Assembly (NCBI GenBank): GCA_026419655.1
Contig: JANZZA010000674.1
Location: 1-19,561, forward strand
Reading direction: 5' to 3'
DNA length: 19,561 bases
From: Armatimonadota bacterium
GTDB taxonomy: Bacteria > Armatimonadota > Zipacnadia > Zipacnadales > FEN-943
Positions 13,206 through 19,561 of this stretch are shown piece after piece; within the stretch, counting starts at the first letter, position 1, and every line of letters begins with the position of its first letter. Made by a program: the position numbers and the translations under genes. The notes under the pieces are model-generated. The model had not been told where the DNA came from. It saw only the letters and a program-made list of their open reading frames with translations, and ran no database searches.

Positions 13206-13894
13206 TGCAACAGACAGCAAAGGCGGCCACAGTACCCGTTATCGTGTTGCTTGGAGCTCCCGGCGCTGGCAAGGGCACTCAGGCCCAGCGGCTCGTGGAA
13301 CGCTACGGAATGGTTCACGTCTCGACAGGGGACATGCTGCGTGCTGCGGTGGCTGCCGGGACCGAGCTGGGCCGCCTGGCCAAGCAGTATATGGACGCGG
13401 GCGCCCTTGTCCCGGACGAGGTGGTTATCGGCATAGTCCGCGAGCGGCTGATGTCAGCCGACGTCCAGGAGCGAGGAGTTTTGCTGGACGGCTTTCCGCG
13501 GACGCTGGCACAGGCGGAGGCCCTGGCCGAGGTCTTGCCGGGGGTGAACTTGCCCTCGCCGACGGTCGTCGATTTGAAGGTCAGCGACGACGAGCTGGTG
13601 GAGCGGCTTTCCACGCGTCGGATGTGTCGGTCTTGCGGTGCCATCTATAATCTGCGCTACGACGGCCTGGACGTGGGTGACGCCTGCCCGAAATGCGGGG
13701 GCGAAGTCTATCAGCGTGATGATGACAAACCTGAGGCCATTCGCGAGCGGCTGCGCGTGTATCATGCACAGACTGCGCCGCTGATTGAATACTACAGGCA
13801 GCGGGGCCAGTTGGTTGAGGTGGAAGCTAGTGGGACACCGGAGGAGGTCGGCGAGGTAGTGATGGCTGCGCTGGTGCGCCCAGTGGGTGGCTGA
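13205..13894 (+). CDS. adk: Adenylate kinase, zinc-LID type
   Basis: Adenylate kinase interconverts ATP + AMP and 2 ADP in the cytosol. The 229-aa protein has the P-loop GAPGAGKG (17-24), the AMP-binding STGDMLRAAV segment, DGFPRT (95-100), and a long LID with Cys141, Cys144, Cys161 and Cys164, the four-cysteine metal-binding form common in Gram-positive and related bacteria. KPEAIRERLRVYH, which supplies catalytic Arg residues, follows. The start GTG 13205 shares its first base with the secY stop (TAGTG). About ten extra N-terminal residues precede the P-loop strand. Confidence 0.97.
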   Translation: MQQTAKAATVPVIVLLGAPGAGKGTQAQRLVERYGMVHVSTGDMLRAAVAAGTELGRLAKQYMDAGALVPDEVVIGIVRERLMSADVQERGVLLDGFPRTLAQAEALAEVLPGVNLPSPTVVDLKVSDDELVERLSTRRMCRSCGAIYNLRYDGLDVGDACPKCGGEVYQRDDDKPEAIRERLRVYHAQTAPLIEYYRQRGQLVEVEASGTPEEVGEVVMAALVRPVGG

Positions 13895-13900
13895 AGAATC

Positions 13901-14683
13901 ATGACCGTGCGGCGGCCGCCCAAAGTGGGGCGCAAGACACCGGCCGAGCTTGAGCTGATGAGGCGAGCGGGGGAGATTATCGAGCGAACCCTGGAAGTCT
14001 TGAGACAAGCAATGCAGCCCGGCGTCACCACCGCGGAACTGGACAAGCTGGCTGAGGACGAAATACGTGGGGCCGGTGCGATGCCGTCGTTTAAGGGGTA
14101 TAACGGGTATCCGGCTACGATATGCGTGGAGATCGAAGACGTGGTGGTTCACGGCATTCCCGGGTCCCAGCGGCTTGAGACGGGCACTATCGTGGGCATT
14201 GACGTTGGCTGCGTCTTCGAAGGCTGGCACGCTGACGCTGCCTTCACAGTGGCTATTGGGGAAGTAGACGACTTACGGCGCCGCCTGCTGGATACTGCCT
14301 ACAGGTGTCTCGAAGCGGGGGTGGCAGCAGCGCAGCCTGGTCGTCGGGTGGCTGATGTGTCCTCAGCCATTCAGCGCGTGGCTGAAGCAGAGGGTTTCAG
14401 TGTAGTGCGGGTGCTGGTGGGACATGGCATTGGCCGGCAGATGCATGAGCCGCCGCAAGTGCCTAACTACTACGCGCCCGGCGAGCTGGCGGACTATGAG
14501 GTGTTGCTCAGGCCCGGGATGACCCTGGCCATAGAGCCCATGATTGCTGCCGGCACGTGGCAGGTGGTCGTTGACCCGGACGGGTGGACGACCCGCACAG
14601 CAGACGGTAGTCCGTCGGCTCACTTCGAGCATACCATAGCTGTAGGCCGGCGTGCAGCTGAGATACTTGCGCGGGGCATCTAG
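13901..14683 (+). CDS. map: Methionine aminopeptidase, type I
   Basis: It removes the initiator methionine from nascent proteins. The 260-aa product keeps the five metal ligands: Asp101, Asp112, His175 (in GHGIGRQMHEPP), Glu212 (in AIEPMIA) and Glu243 (in AHFEHTIAV). His84 in VVHGIPG is the substrate-side histidine. Just before it, the common SVNEEVVHG reads EIEDVVVHG, a small deviation. No N-terminal zinc finger is present, so it is the short bacterial class. It starts six bases after the adk stop and ends eight bases before the infA GTG. Confidence 0.97.
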   Translation: MTVRRPPKVGRKTPAELELMRRAGEIIERTLEVLRQAMQPGVTTAELDKLAEDEIRGAGAMPSFKGYNGYPATICVEIEDVVVHGIPGSQRLETGTIVGIDVGCVFEGWHADAAFTVAIGEVDDLRRRLLDTAYRCLEAGVAAAQPGRRVADVSSAIQRVAEAEGFSVVRVLVGHGIGRQMHEPPQVPNYYAPGELADYEVLLRPGMTLAIEPMIAAGTWQVVVDPDGWTTRTADGSPSAHFEHTIAVGRRAAEILARGI

Positions 14684-14691
14684 GTCTCCGC

Positions 14692-14970
14692 GTGCGCAAC
14701 AGAGCCATGGGCGCCAAGAAACGCAAAGGAGCTGCGCAAACGGGTGAGGACCGGCTCAGGACACTCACCGTGCTTGGCACTATTGTCGAGAAGCTGCCCA
14801 ATGCTATGTTCCGTGTGGAACTGGAGAACGGGCACCAGGTCCTGGCTCACGTGTCCGGCAAGATGCGAGAACGGTCTATCCGCATTATGGCTGGCGACCG
14901 GGTGACGGTGGAGCTGCCGGTGGATGATGTCCACCGCGGCCGAATCGTCTGGCTGCACAAGAAGGTATAG
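14692..14970 (+). CDS. infA: Translation initiation factor IF-1, N-terminally extended
   Basis: IF1 occupies the 30S A site during initiation. The OB-fold core is unmistakable: GTIVEKLPNAMFRVELENGHQVLAHVSGKMRERSIRIMAGDRVTVELP, then RGRIVW. The family is about 72 aa, but this frame gives 92 aa from GTG 14692, or 87 from ATG 14707. Either way about 15-20 basic or polar residues (GAKKRKGAAQTGEDRLR) precede the core. AGGT lies about six bases before GTG 14692, and ATG 14707 has no clear Shine-Dalgarno, so the GTG is slightly preferred. Confidence 0.95.
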   Translation: MRNRAMGAKKRKGAAQTGEDRLRTLTVLGTIVEKLPNAMFRVELENGHQVLAHVSGKMRERSIRIMAGDRVTVELPVDDVHRGRIVWLHKKV

Positions 14971-14998
14971 GGCTGCAATGCAGAGTGGGTGAGAGGCG

Positions 14999-15112
14999 AT
15001 GAAGGTCAGACCGTCGGTGAAGAAGCGTTGCGAGAAGTGCAAGATAATCCGCCGCCATGGCGTTGTGCGGGTAATCTGCGAGAACCCGCGGCACAAGCAA
15101 CGTCAGGGCTAA
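14999..15112 (+). CDS. rpmJ: 50S ribosomal protein L36 (bL36), zinc type
   Basis: L36 is the smallest 50S protein. ATG 14999 opens a 37-codon frame that reads MKVRPSVKKRCEKCKIIRRH, continues GVVRVICENPRHKQRQG and ends at TAA 15110-15112. Cys11, Cys14, Cys27 and His32 are the expected zinc ligands. The position between infA and rpsM is the standard one. The stop is followed by GGAGGGG, the ribosome-binding site of rpsM. Confidence 0.97.
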   Translation: MKVRPSVKKRCEKCKIIRRHGVVRVICENPRHKQRQG

Positions 15113-15119
15113 GGAGGGG
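15111..15119 (+). promoter_or_regulatory. Strong Shine-Dalgarno for rpsM at the rpmJ stop
   Basis: AAGGAGGGG overlaps the last two bases of the rpmJ stop and ends five bases before GTG 15125. It fixes the S13 start and couples rpsM to rpmJ. Confidence 0.8.
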
Positions 15120-15124
15120 GACCC

Positions 15125-15508
15125 GTGCCAAGAATAGCCGGCGTTGACTTGCCGCGAGATAAGCGCATTGACATCGCGCTGACTTACATTTACGGGATAG
15201 GCCGCAGCAGCGCGGCTAAGATTGTTGCCCAGGCTGGGGTGGACCCGGCCAAGCGGATGCGCGACATCACCGAGGAAGAAGCGGCGCGTCTGCGGGAGAT
15301 CATTGAGCGCGAGTACACCATTGAGGGCGACCTGCGTCGCGAGGTGCAGAGCAACATCCAGCGCCTGGTCGAGATAGGCACCTACCGTGGTCTGCGGCAC
15401 CGACGCGGCTTGCCTGTCCGCGGCCAGCGCACTCGGACCAACGCGCGCACCCGTAAGGGTCGGCGCAAGACCGTGAAGGGCCGCAAGCGCGGCGCCCATG
15501 GCAAGTAG
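15125..15508 (+). CDS. rpsM: 30S ribosomal protein S13 (uS13)
   Basis: S13 is a 30S head protein that forms intersubunit bridges and contacts P-site tRNA through its C-terminal tail. GTG 15125 gives 127 aa beginning MPRIAGVDLPRDKRIDIALTYIYGIG. The middle LRREVQSNIQRLVEIGTYRGLRHRRGLPVRGQRTRTNARTRKG is the family signature. The tail (RRKTVKGRKRGAHGK) is basic and of normal length. Confidence 0.97.
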   Translation: MPRIAGVDLPRDKRIDIALTYIYGIGRSSAAKIVAQAGVDPAKRMRDITEEEAARLREIIEREYTIEGDLRREVQSNIQRLVEIGTYRGLRHRRGLPVRGQRTRTNARTRKGRRKTVKGRKRGAHGK

Positions 15509-15549
15509 TATCTCATGGTTTGGCCTGAGATTAGTCGAGGAGGACCTTT

Positions 15550-15951
15550 ATGCGCAGGGGACGAGGAAGACCGCAGCAGGCCAGGCGTGCCAAAGTCACT
15601 CGCCAGGTGCCCTACGGCCATGCCCATATCAAGTCAACTTTCAATAATACCATCGTGTCCATCACGGACCCGGCTGGCAACGTCATCGCATGGGCCAGTG
15701 GGGGCACGGTAGGTTTCCAGAACACGCGCAAGGGTACGCCTTTCGCGGCGCAATTAGCGGCGGAGCAGGCTGCCAGTCGTGCAGCCGAGTATGGCATGAA
15801 GCGTGTGGATGTCTTTGTCAAGGGCCCCGGCCAGGGCCGTGAGACTGCTATTCGTGCCCTGGCTGCAGCGGGGCTCGAAGTCGGCGAGATTAAGGACGTC
15901 ACGCCTATCCCACATGATGGCTGTCGGCCGAAGAAGCGCCGGCGGGTCTAG
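15550..15951 (+). CDS. rpsK: 30S ribosomal protein S11 (uS11), Asp at the isoaspartate site
   Basis: S11 is on the 30S platform near the mRNA exit and the E site. The 133-aa product has GHAHIKSTFNNTIVSITDPAGNVIAWASGG, TRKGTPFAAQLAAEQAA, KRVDVFVKGPGQGRETAIRAL and DVTPIPHDGCRPKKRRRV. In the last motif Asp123 (GAT at 15916-15918) replaces the near-invariant Asn of PHNGCRP, the residue converted to isoaspartate in E. coli (Asn119). GAGGAGGA at about 15537-15544 precedes ATG 15550. Confidence 0.97.
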   Translation: MRRGRGRPQQARRAKVTRQVPYGHAHIKSTFNNTIVSITDPAGNVIAWASGGTVGFQNTRKGTPFAAQLAAEQAASRAAEYGMKRVDVFVKGPGQGRETAIRALAAAGLEVGEIKDVTPIPHDGCRPKKRRRV

Positions 15952-15983
15952 GGCCTGACCGGCGCTGGAGGTGAAGGTGGAAC

Positions 15984-16619
15984 ATGGCGCGCTATACGGG
16001 ACCAGTTTGCCGGATTTGCCGGCGCGAGAACAGGAAGATCTACCTCAAGGGGCGCCGATGCTTGTCGCCAAAGTGCGCGATGGAGCGGCGGCCGTATCCG
16101 CCCGGCCAGTTTGGGCCGTCCAGCCAGCGCCGCCGGCGGCGCAGCGACTATGCTCTGCAGCTTCGCAGCAAGCAGGCGTTGCGTTTTGCCTACGGCGTGC
16201 TCGAAAGCCAACTGCGCCGGTACGTGCATCAGGCCGAGCGCATGCCCGGCGTTGCCGGGGAGAACTTGCTGCGGCTGCTTGAGACCCGCCTGGACAACGT
16301 GGTCTACCGTGCCGGTTTCGCCCTCAGCCGCCGGCAGGCCCGACAGCTTGTCCGCCACCGCCACATCGAGGTCAATGGCCGTATAGTGGATATTCCCAGC
16401 TATCGTGTGCGGCCGGGGGACGTCATACGCGTGTGCCAAAACAGCAAAAACCTCTTGCCCGTCGCGGAGGCTGTACAGGCAGGGTTCTCGCGCCCGCCGC
16501 GATGGTTGCAGGTGGATGTTGAGGTCCGTAGCGTAACGGTCACCGACGTGCCTAGCCGGGACGACGTCACCGATGCGCCAGCCGACGAACAGGTGGTTAT
16601 GGAGTTCTACTCGCGTTAG
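15984..16619 (+). CDS. rpsD: 30S ribosomal protein S4 (uS4), four-cysteine type
   Basis: S4 nucleates 30S body assembly and lies at the mRNA entrance beside S3 and S5. The 211-aa product has Cys9, Cys12, Cys26 and Cys31 in the N-terminal zinc motif (the C+ form), then PPGQFGPSSQRRRRRSDYALQLRSKQALRFAYGV. The S4 RNA-binding domain follows (ETRLDNVVYRAGFALSRRQARQLVRHRHIEVNG), and the protein ends near VVMEFYSR. GGAGGTGAAGG lies upstream of ATG 15984. It is a normal S4, although the gene for its usual contact partner S5 is not in this operon. Confidence 0.97.
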   Translation: MARYTGPVCRICRRENRKIYLKGRRCLSPKCAMERRPYPPGQFGPSSQRRRRRSDYALQLRSKQALRFAYGVLESQLRRYVHQAERMPGVAGENLLRLLETRLDNVVYRAGFALSRRQARQLVRHRHIEVNGRIVDIPSYRVRPGDVIRVCQNSKNLLPVAEAVQAGFSRPPRWLQVDVEVRSVTVTDVPSRDDVTDAPADEQVVMEFYSR

Positions 16620-16674
16620 TGTGGCTGGCGTTGGGTGGTGCTTGATGGCGGATTGCAGATAGGGGGTAGAGCAA

Positions 16675-17646
16675 ATGATCGAGGGGACGAGCACAGAGAT
16701 CAAGGTCATGGAATTGACGCCGACTTACGGCAAGTTTGCCATAGAGCCCTTGGAGCGAGGCTTCGGTCACACCTTGGGCAATGCCTTGCGGCGGACGCTT
16801 CTGGCTCACATCGAGGGCGCCGCGGTAACGGACGTCCGTATTGATGGGGCCTTGCACGAATTCGATACCCTGCCCGGCGTCATGGAAGATAACACTGAGC
16901 TGATCTTCAACCTGCGCGAGTTGGCCGTCAAGGTACACCGGCCTGATGGCCAGCCTTTGGAAGAAACCGAGCGGGAGTGGGTGTTGAGGCTGGAAGCCGA
17001 AGGGGAAGGGGAAGTTACAGGCGCTGAAGTCATCTGCCCGCCCGACGTCGAAGTGGTCAATCCTCAGGTCCATATTGCCTATTTGACCCGTCCGACGGCC
17101 AAGCTCTATGCGGAGTTGTGGGTCGAGGTCGGGAAGGGCTACCTGCCGGTGGAAGCACGGCAGCGGGGGCGCCGAGGCGCAGACGTGATACCTGTGGACG
17201 CGGCCTTCTCGCCAATCCGGCGCTGCGCCTATCACGTGGAGCCAACGCGCGTCAAGCACCGGACCGACCTGGACCGCCTCATAATCGAGTTATGGGGCAA
17301 CGGCACCATCATGCCCGACAAGGCCTTAAGCGACGCTGCTAGGCTTATCGTGGACTACCTTAAGGTATTTGTTGGTGTGGAGGTCGAAGCCGCTGTAGCC
17401 GGAGAAGTGTCTGCCGAAGAAGCCCTCCGACTGCGCGTGCTAGAATCTCCAATTGAGGATATGGACTTCTCCGTGCGTACCTACAACTGCCTTAAGAAGG
17501 CAGGGCTCCATACGTTGGGCCAGGTGATTGAGTGTACTGCCCAGGACCTGCTGGCCATTCGCAACTTCGGCGAACGGTCGCTGCAAGAGGTCATCAGCAA
17601 GCTGGCCCAGTACAACCTTAGCCTGAAGACGAGGGAAGGGGAATAA
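16675..17646 (+). CDS. rpoA: RNA polymerase alpha subunit
   Basis: Alpha dimerises to nucleate RNA polymerase assembly, and its C-terminal domain contacts DNA and activators. The 323-aa product has the N-terminal dimerisation motif FAIEPLERGFGHTLGNALRRTLL, the beta/beta' contact regions (AFSPIRRCAYHVEPTRVKHRTDLDRLIIELWGNGT) and a linker rich in Ala and Glu. The C-terminal domain starts at about 256. Arg268 and Asn271 match E. coli Arg265 and Asn268, the key UP-element contacts, and the second helix-hairpin-helix reads LLAIRNFGERSLQEVISKL. AGGGGG (16661-16666) precedes ATG 16675. Confidence 0.98.
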   Translation: MIEGTSTEIKVMELTPTYGKFAIEPLERGFGHTLGNALRRTLLAHIEGAAVTDVRIDGALHEFDTLPGVMEDNTELIFNLRELAVKVHRPDGQPLEETEREWVLRLEAEGEGEVTGAEVICPPDVEVVNPQVHIAYLTRPTAKLYAELWVEVGKGYLPVEARQRGRRGADVIPVDAAFSPIRRCAYHVEPTRVKHRTDLDRLIIELWGNGTIMPDKALSDAARLIVDYLKVFVGVEVEAAVAGEVSAEEALRLRVLESPIEDMDFSVRTYNCLKKAGLHTLGQVIECTAQDLLAIRNFGERSLQEVISKLAQYNLSLKTREGE

Positions 17647-17735
17647 GCCAGCCGCCGCGGGGGCAGAGGCGCCCGTGGATAGAAAGCTGCTTAACCGAGT
17701 GGCGCCTGTGCGACATCGGTATTGGAGTGGTAGCT

Positions 17736-18089
17736 ATGCGGCATCTGAAAAAGGTAGCCAAACTTAACCGGCCTGCAGACCAGCGGCGTGCGCTGTTGAG
17801 AAGCATAGTGCGTGGTCTTATTCTCAACGAATCGGTGAAAACGACGCTGGTGCGGGCTAAGGCAGCCCAGCCGCTGGCCGAGCAGTTAGTGACCTGGGCG
17901 AAGCGCGGGGACGTGCATTCACGCCGCCTTGCTCTTCGTCTTATTCCAGAACCTGACGTTATCGCCAAGCTGTTTTCCGAGATTGCGCCCCGGTTTGAGG
18001 GCCGGACTGGCGGCTATACGCAGGTGATTCGTGCGGGTCTGCGGCAGGGTGACAGTTCTGAGATGGCCGTCCTGCGGTGGACGGAATAG
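17736..18089 (+). CDS. rplQ: 50S ribosomal protein L17 (bL17)
   Basis: L17 is a 50S protein at the polypeptide exit. ATG 17736 gives 117 aa beginning MRHLKKVAKLNRPADQRRALLRSIVRGLI; the GTG at 17727 would add three residues, and the GGAG at 17724-17727 fits ATG 17736 with a spacer of 8. Further landmarks are RAKAAQPLAEQLVTWAKRGDVHSRRLAL, LFSEIAPRFEGRTGGYTQVI and GDSSEMAVLRW. An 89-nt leader separates it from rpoA, the widest gap in the window. Confidence 0.96.
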   Translation: MRHLKKVAKLNRPADQRRALLRSIVRGLILNESVKTTLVRAKAAQPLAEQLVTWAKRGDVHSRRLALRLIPEPDVIAKLFSEIAPRFEGRTGGYTQVIRAGLRQGDSSEMAVLRWTE

Positions 18090-18114
18090 ATGCCGTTGGG
18101 TGGCGGGGTAGGCT

Positions 18115-18855
18115 GTGGCGAGGCGCCACATAAGGTTGGACGTTCAGTACGACGGCACGAACTACGCGGGCTTTTGTATTCAGCCCGGCGTGCCGACCAT
18201 CCAGGGCGAAATGGAGACTGCCCTGGGAAAGCTTTTAGGCGAACCTGTACATCTTGTAGCGGCGAGTCGCACCGACGCCGGTGTCCATGCCCTCGGCCAG
18301 GTGGTGGCATTCTTTACCGAGCGCCGAGTGCCGGTAGGACGTTTTCCGCAGGCGCTGAACGACTTGCTGCCGCGCGACATTGCTGTTGTGGCGGCCGCGG
18401 AGGTGCCTGAGGATTTCCATCCGCGCTTCGATGCGATAGGAAAGCTGTATACCTATCGCATACTGAACCGGCCGGTACGGTCGCCAATAATTTGCCGGTA
18501 TGCGTGGCACGTGTCAGAGCCGCTCGACCTGCGCGCGATGAGGCGGGCCGCTGAGGCTTTGGTGGGGGAGAAGGATTTCGCGGCTTTTTGCGCCGCCGGT
18601 GGTGCGGCGCGGACGACTGTGCGCAATCTGTACCGGCTTGACCTGGACACGAATGCGGACGTGATCGAGCTGCGGCTGGGTGCTGACGGATTCCTTTACA
18701 TGATGGCGAGGATAATCGTGGGCACGCTGGTGGAGGTAGGCCTGGGTCGGCGCCATCCGGCCGAGATGGACGAGATTCTCGCGAGCCGGGACCGCCGCCG
18801 GGCTGGTAAAACAGCACCGCCCGAGGGTTTGTGTCTGGTGCGGGTGGACTACTAA
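18115..18855 (+). CDS. truA: tRNA pseudouridine(38-40) synthase TruA
   Basis: TruA isomerises uridines 38-40 in the anticodon arm of many tRNAs. The 246-aa product has the N-terminal strand RLDVQYDGTNYAGFCIQP, the catalytic motif SRTDAGVHALGQ with Asp54 (E. coli Asp60), the FHPRFDAIGKLYTYRILN segment and the C-terminal GFLYMMARIIVGTLVEVG. GTG 18115 starts the family N-terminus and lies 25 nt after rplQ. Placement between rplQ and rplM is common in Gram-positive-type operons. Confidence 0.97.
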   Translation: MARRHIRLDVQYDGTNYAGFCIQPGVPTIQGEMETALGKLLGEPVHLVAASRTDAGVHALGQVVAFFTERRVPVGRFPQALNDLLPRDIAVVAAAEVPEDFHPRFDAIGKLYTYRILNRPVRSPIICRYAWHVSEPLDLRAMRRAAEALVGEKDFAAFCAAGGAARTTVRNLYRLDLDTNADVIELRLGADGFLYMMARIIVGTLVEVGLGRRHPAEMDEILASRDRRRAGKTAPPEGLCLVRVDY

Positions 18856-18912
18856 GTTTGTGGGTGTGAAGCGCGTGTCCGCGAGGAGCGCAGGAAAGGT
18901 GGCAAGGACGAG

Positions 18913-19350
18913 ATGACGGAACTTAAGACGCGGTCGGTGAAAGAAAGCGAAATCCAGCGAGAATGGTGGCATATCAGTGCGGCTGGCCGGCCGCTGGGGC
19001 GCCTGGCAGCGCGTGTGGCAGCAGTGCTTCGCGGCAAGCATAAGCCATGTTTCACGCCTAACGTAGACTGTGGCGACTTTGTGATTGTCACAGATGCTGA
19101 AAAGGTGCTCCTTACGGGCCGTAAGATGAGACAGAAGACCTACTACCGCCACACGGGCTATCCGGGGCACCTCAAGAGCCAAACGGCCTACGAGCTTCTT
19201 GCCAGGCGGCCAGAGCGAATCATCGAAATGGCGGTAAAGGGTATGCTACCCAAGGGGCCACTTGGCAGACAGATGTTTCGCAAGCTTAAGGTCTACCGCG
19301 GACCGGAGCATCCTCATGCGGCACAGAAGCCCAAGCCTCTGGAAATCTAG
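18913..19350 (+). CDS. rplM: 50S ribosomal protein L13 (uL13)
   Basis: L13 is an early 50S assembly protein. The 145-aa product has the typical first helix and strand (WWHISAAGRPLGRLAARVAAVLRGKHKPCFTPNVDCGDFVIV), then KTYYRHTGYPGHLKSQTAYELLARRPERIIEMAVKGMLPKGPLGRQMFRKLKVYRGPEHPHAAQKP. Length and order are standard. The ATG at 18913 follows a 57-nt gap with several purine-rich stretches (GAGGAG, GGAAAGG). Confidence 0.97.
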   Translation: MTELKTRSVKESEIQREWWHISAAGRPLGRLAARVAAVLRGKHKPCFTPNVDCGDFVIVTDAEKVLLTGRKMRQKTYYRHTGYPGHLKSQTAYELLARRPERIIEMAVKGMLPKGPLGRQMFRKLKVYRGPEHPHAAQKPKPLEI

Positions 19351-19414
19351 GGGTGACCCTGGCAGCGATTGGTGCGGCATGGCAGAGGCTCAGTTGCATT
19401 AGGGGGAGTGAGAT

Positions 19415-19561
19415 TTGGCGACGACAGAAAGCGTGCAAAGGTACTACGCGACGGGTAAGCGCAAGAATGCGGTGGCTCGCGTATGGCTAATGAAGGGGAC
19501 CGGCCGCGTGCTCGTGAACGGTAAACCGCTGGGCGAGTATCTTGAGCGCCCGCAACTGGAG
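19415..19561 (+). CDS. rpsI: 30S ribosomal protein S9 (uS9), N-terminal part (cut by window edge)
   Basis: S9 sits in the 30S head, and its C-terminal tail reaches P-site tRNA. Only the first 49 codons lie in the window. They read YYATGKRKNAVARVWLMKGTG, then VLVNGKPLGEYLERPQLE, the S9 opening. The start appears to be TTG 19415, six bases after AGGGGGAG (19401-19408); no ATG or GTG fits the frame and homology better. It directly follows rplM, the normal pairing. Confidence 0.93.
   Translation, partial: MATTESVQRYYATGKRKNAVARVWLMKGTGRVLVNGKPLGEYLERPQLE

Noticed and set aside
19351..19414. Possible terminator after rplM (GGGTGACCC)
   Set aside because: The stem is only a few base pairs with no T-run, and rpsI follows in the same direction, as is normal.

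Overview
The window is one uninterrupted, plus-strand ribosomal-protein super-operon (the S10-spc-alpha cluster) from a moderately GC-rich bacterium. It runs from the 3' end of an EF-Tu gene to the first 49 codons of rpsI and holds 34 genes. Gaps are short (often under 20 nt) or the genes overlap. I see no factor-independent terminator, no tRNA or rRNA, no mobile element, no repeat array and no minus-strand gene that looks real. No gene-free stretch exceeds about 90 bases.

Gene order: tuf' - rpsJ rplC rplD rplW rplB rpsS rplV rpsC rplP rpmC rpsQ - [EF-G-like GTPase] - rplN rplX rplE rpsN rpsH rplF rplR - [rpsE absent] - rpmD rplO secY adk map infA rpmJ rpsM rpsK rpsD rpoA rplQ truA rplM rpsI'. 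The adk-map-infA-rpmJ block, the truA-rplM-rpsI tail, the four-cysteine S4, the short zinc-type S14 and the cysteine-containing L24 and L36 point to the Gram-positive/Chloroflexota side of the bacterial tree. From memory, the L2 sequence (for example the APIGH...SPWG...KTRKK tail) resembles Chloroflexota of the Dehalococcoidia type. That placement is tentative and no search was run.

The genes serve protein synthesis almost end to end: ribosomal proteins of both subunits, initiation factor IF1, elongation factors, the RNA polymerase alpha subunit, tRNA pseudouridylation (TruA), the Sec translocon (SecY), N-terminal methionine removal (Map) and adenylate balance (Adk). Many junctions are translationally coupled (ATGA at rplO/secY, TAGTG at secY/adk, overlaps at rpsC/rplP, rplP/rpmC and rpsQ/EF-G).

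The interest lies in departures from the textbook operon: (1) a complete EF-G paralogue, with Tyr replacing the catalytic His of the G3 motif, inserted between rpsQ and rplN; (2) rpsE (S5), which normally sits between rplR and rpmD, is missing, leaving at most 17 nt there; (3) S3 and S17 carry long acidic C-terminal tails (about 129 and 57 residues); (4) several near-invariant ribosomal segments are rewritten, namely the S10 ribosome-insertion loop, the L4 tunnel loop, the L2 segment next to its key His, and the S11 Asn that becomes isoaspartate in E. coli, encoded here as Asp. Together these suggest a lineage-specific ribosome variant rather than a separate defence or mobile system.
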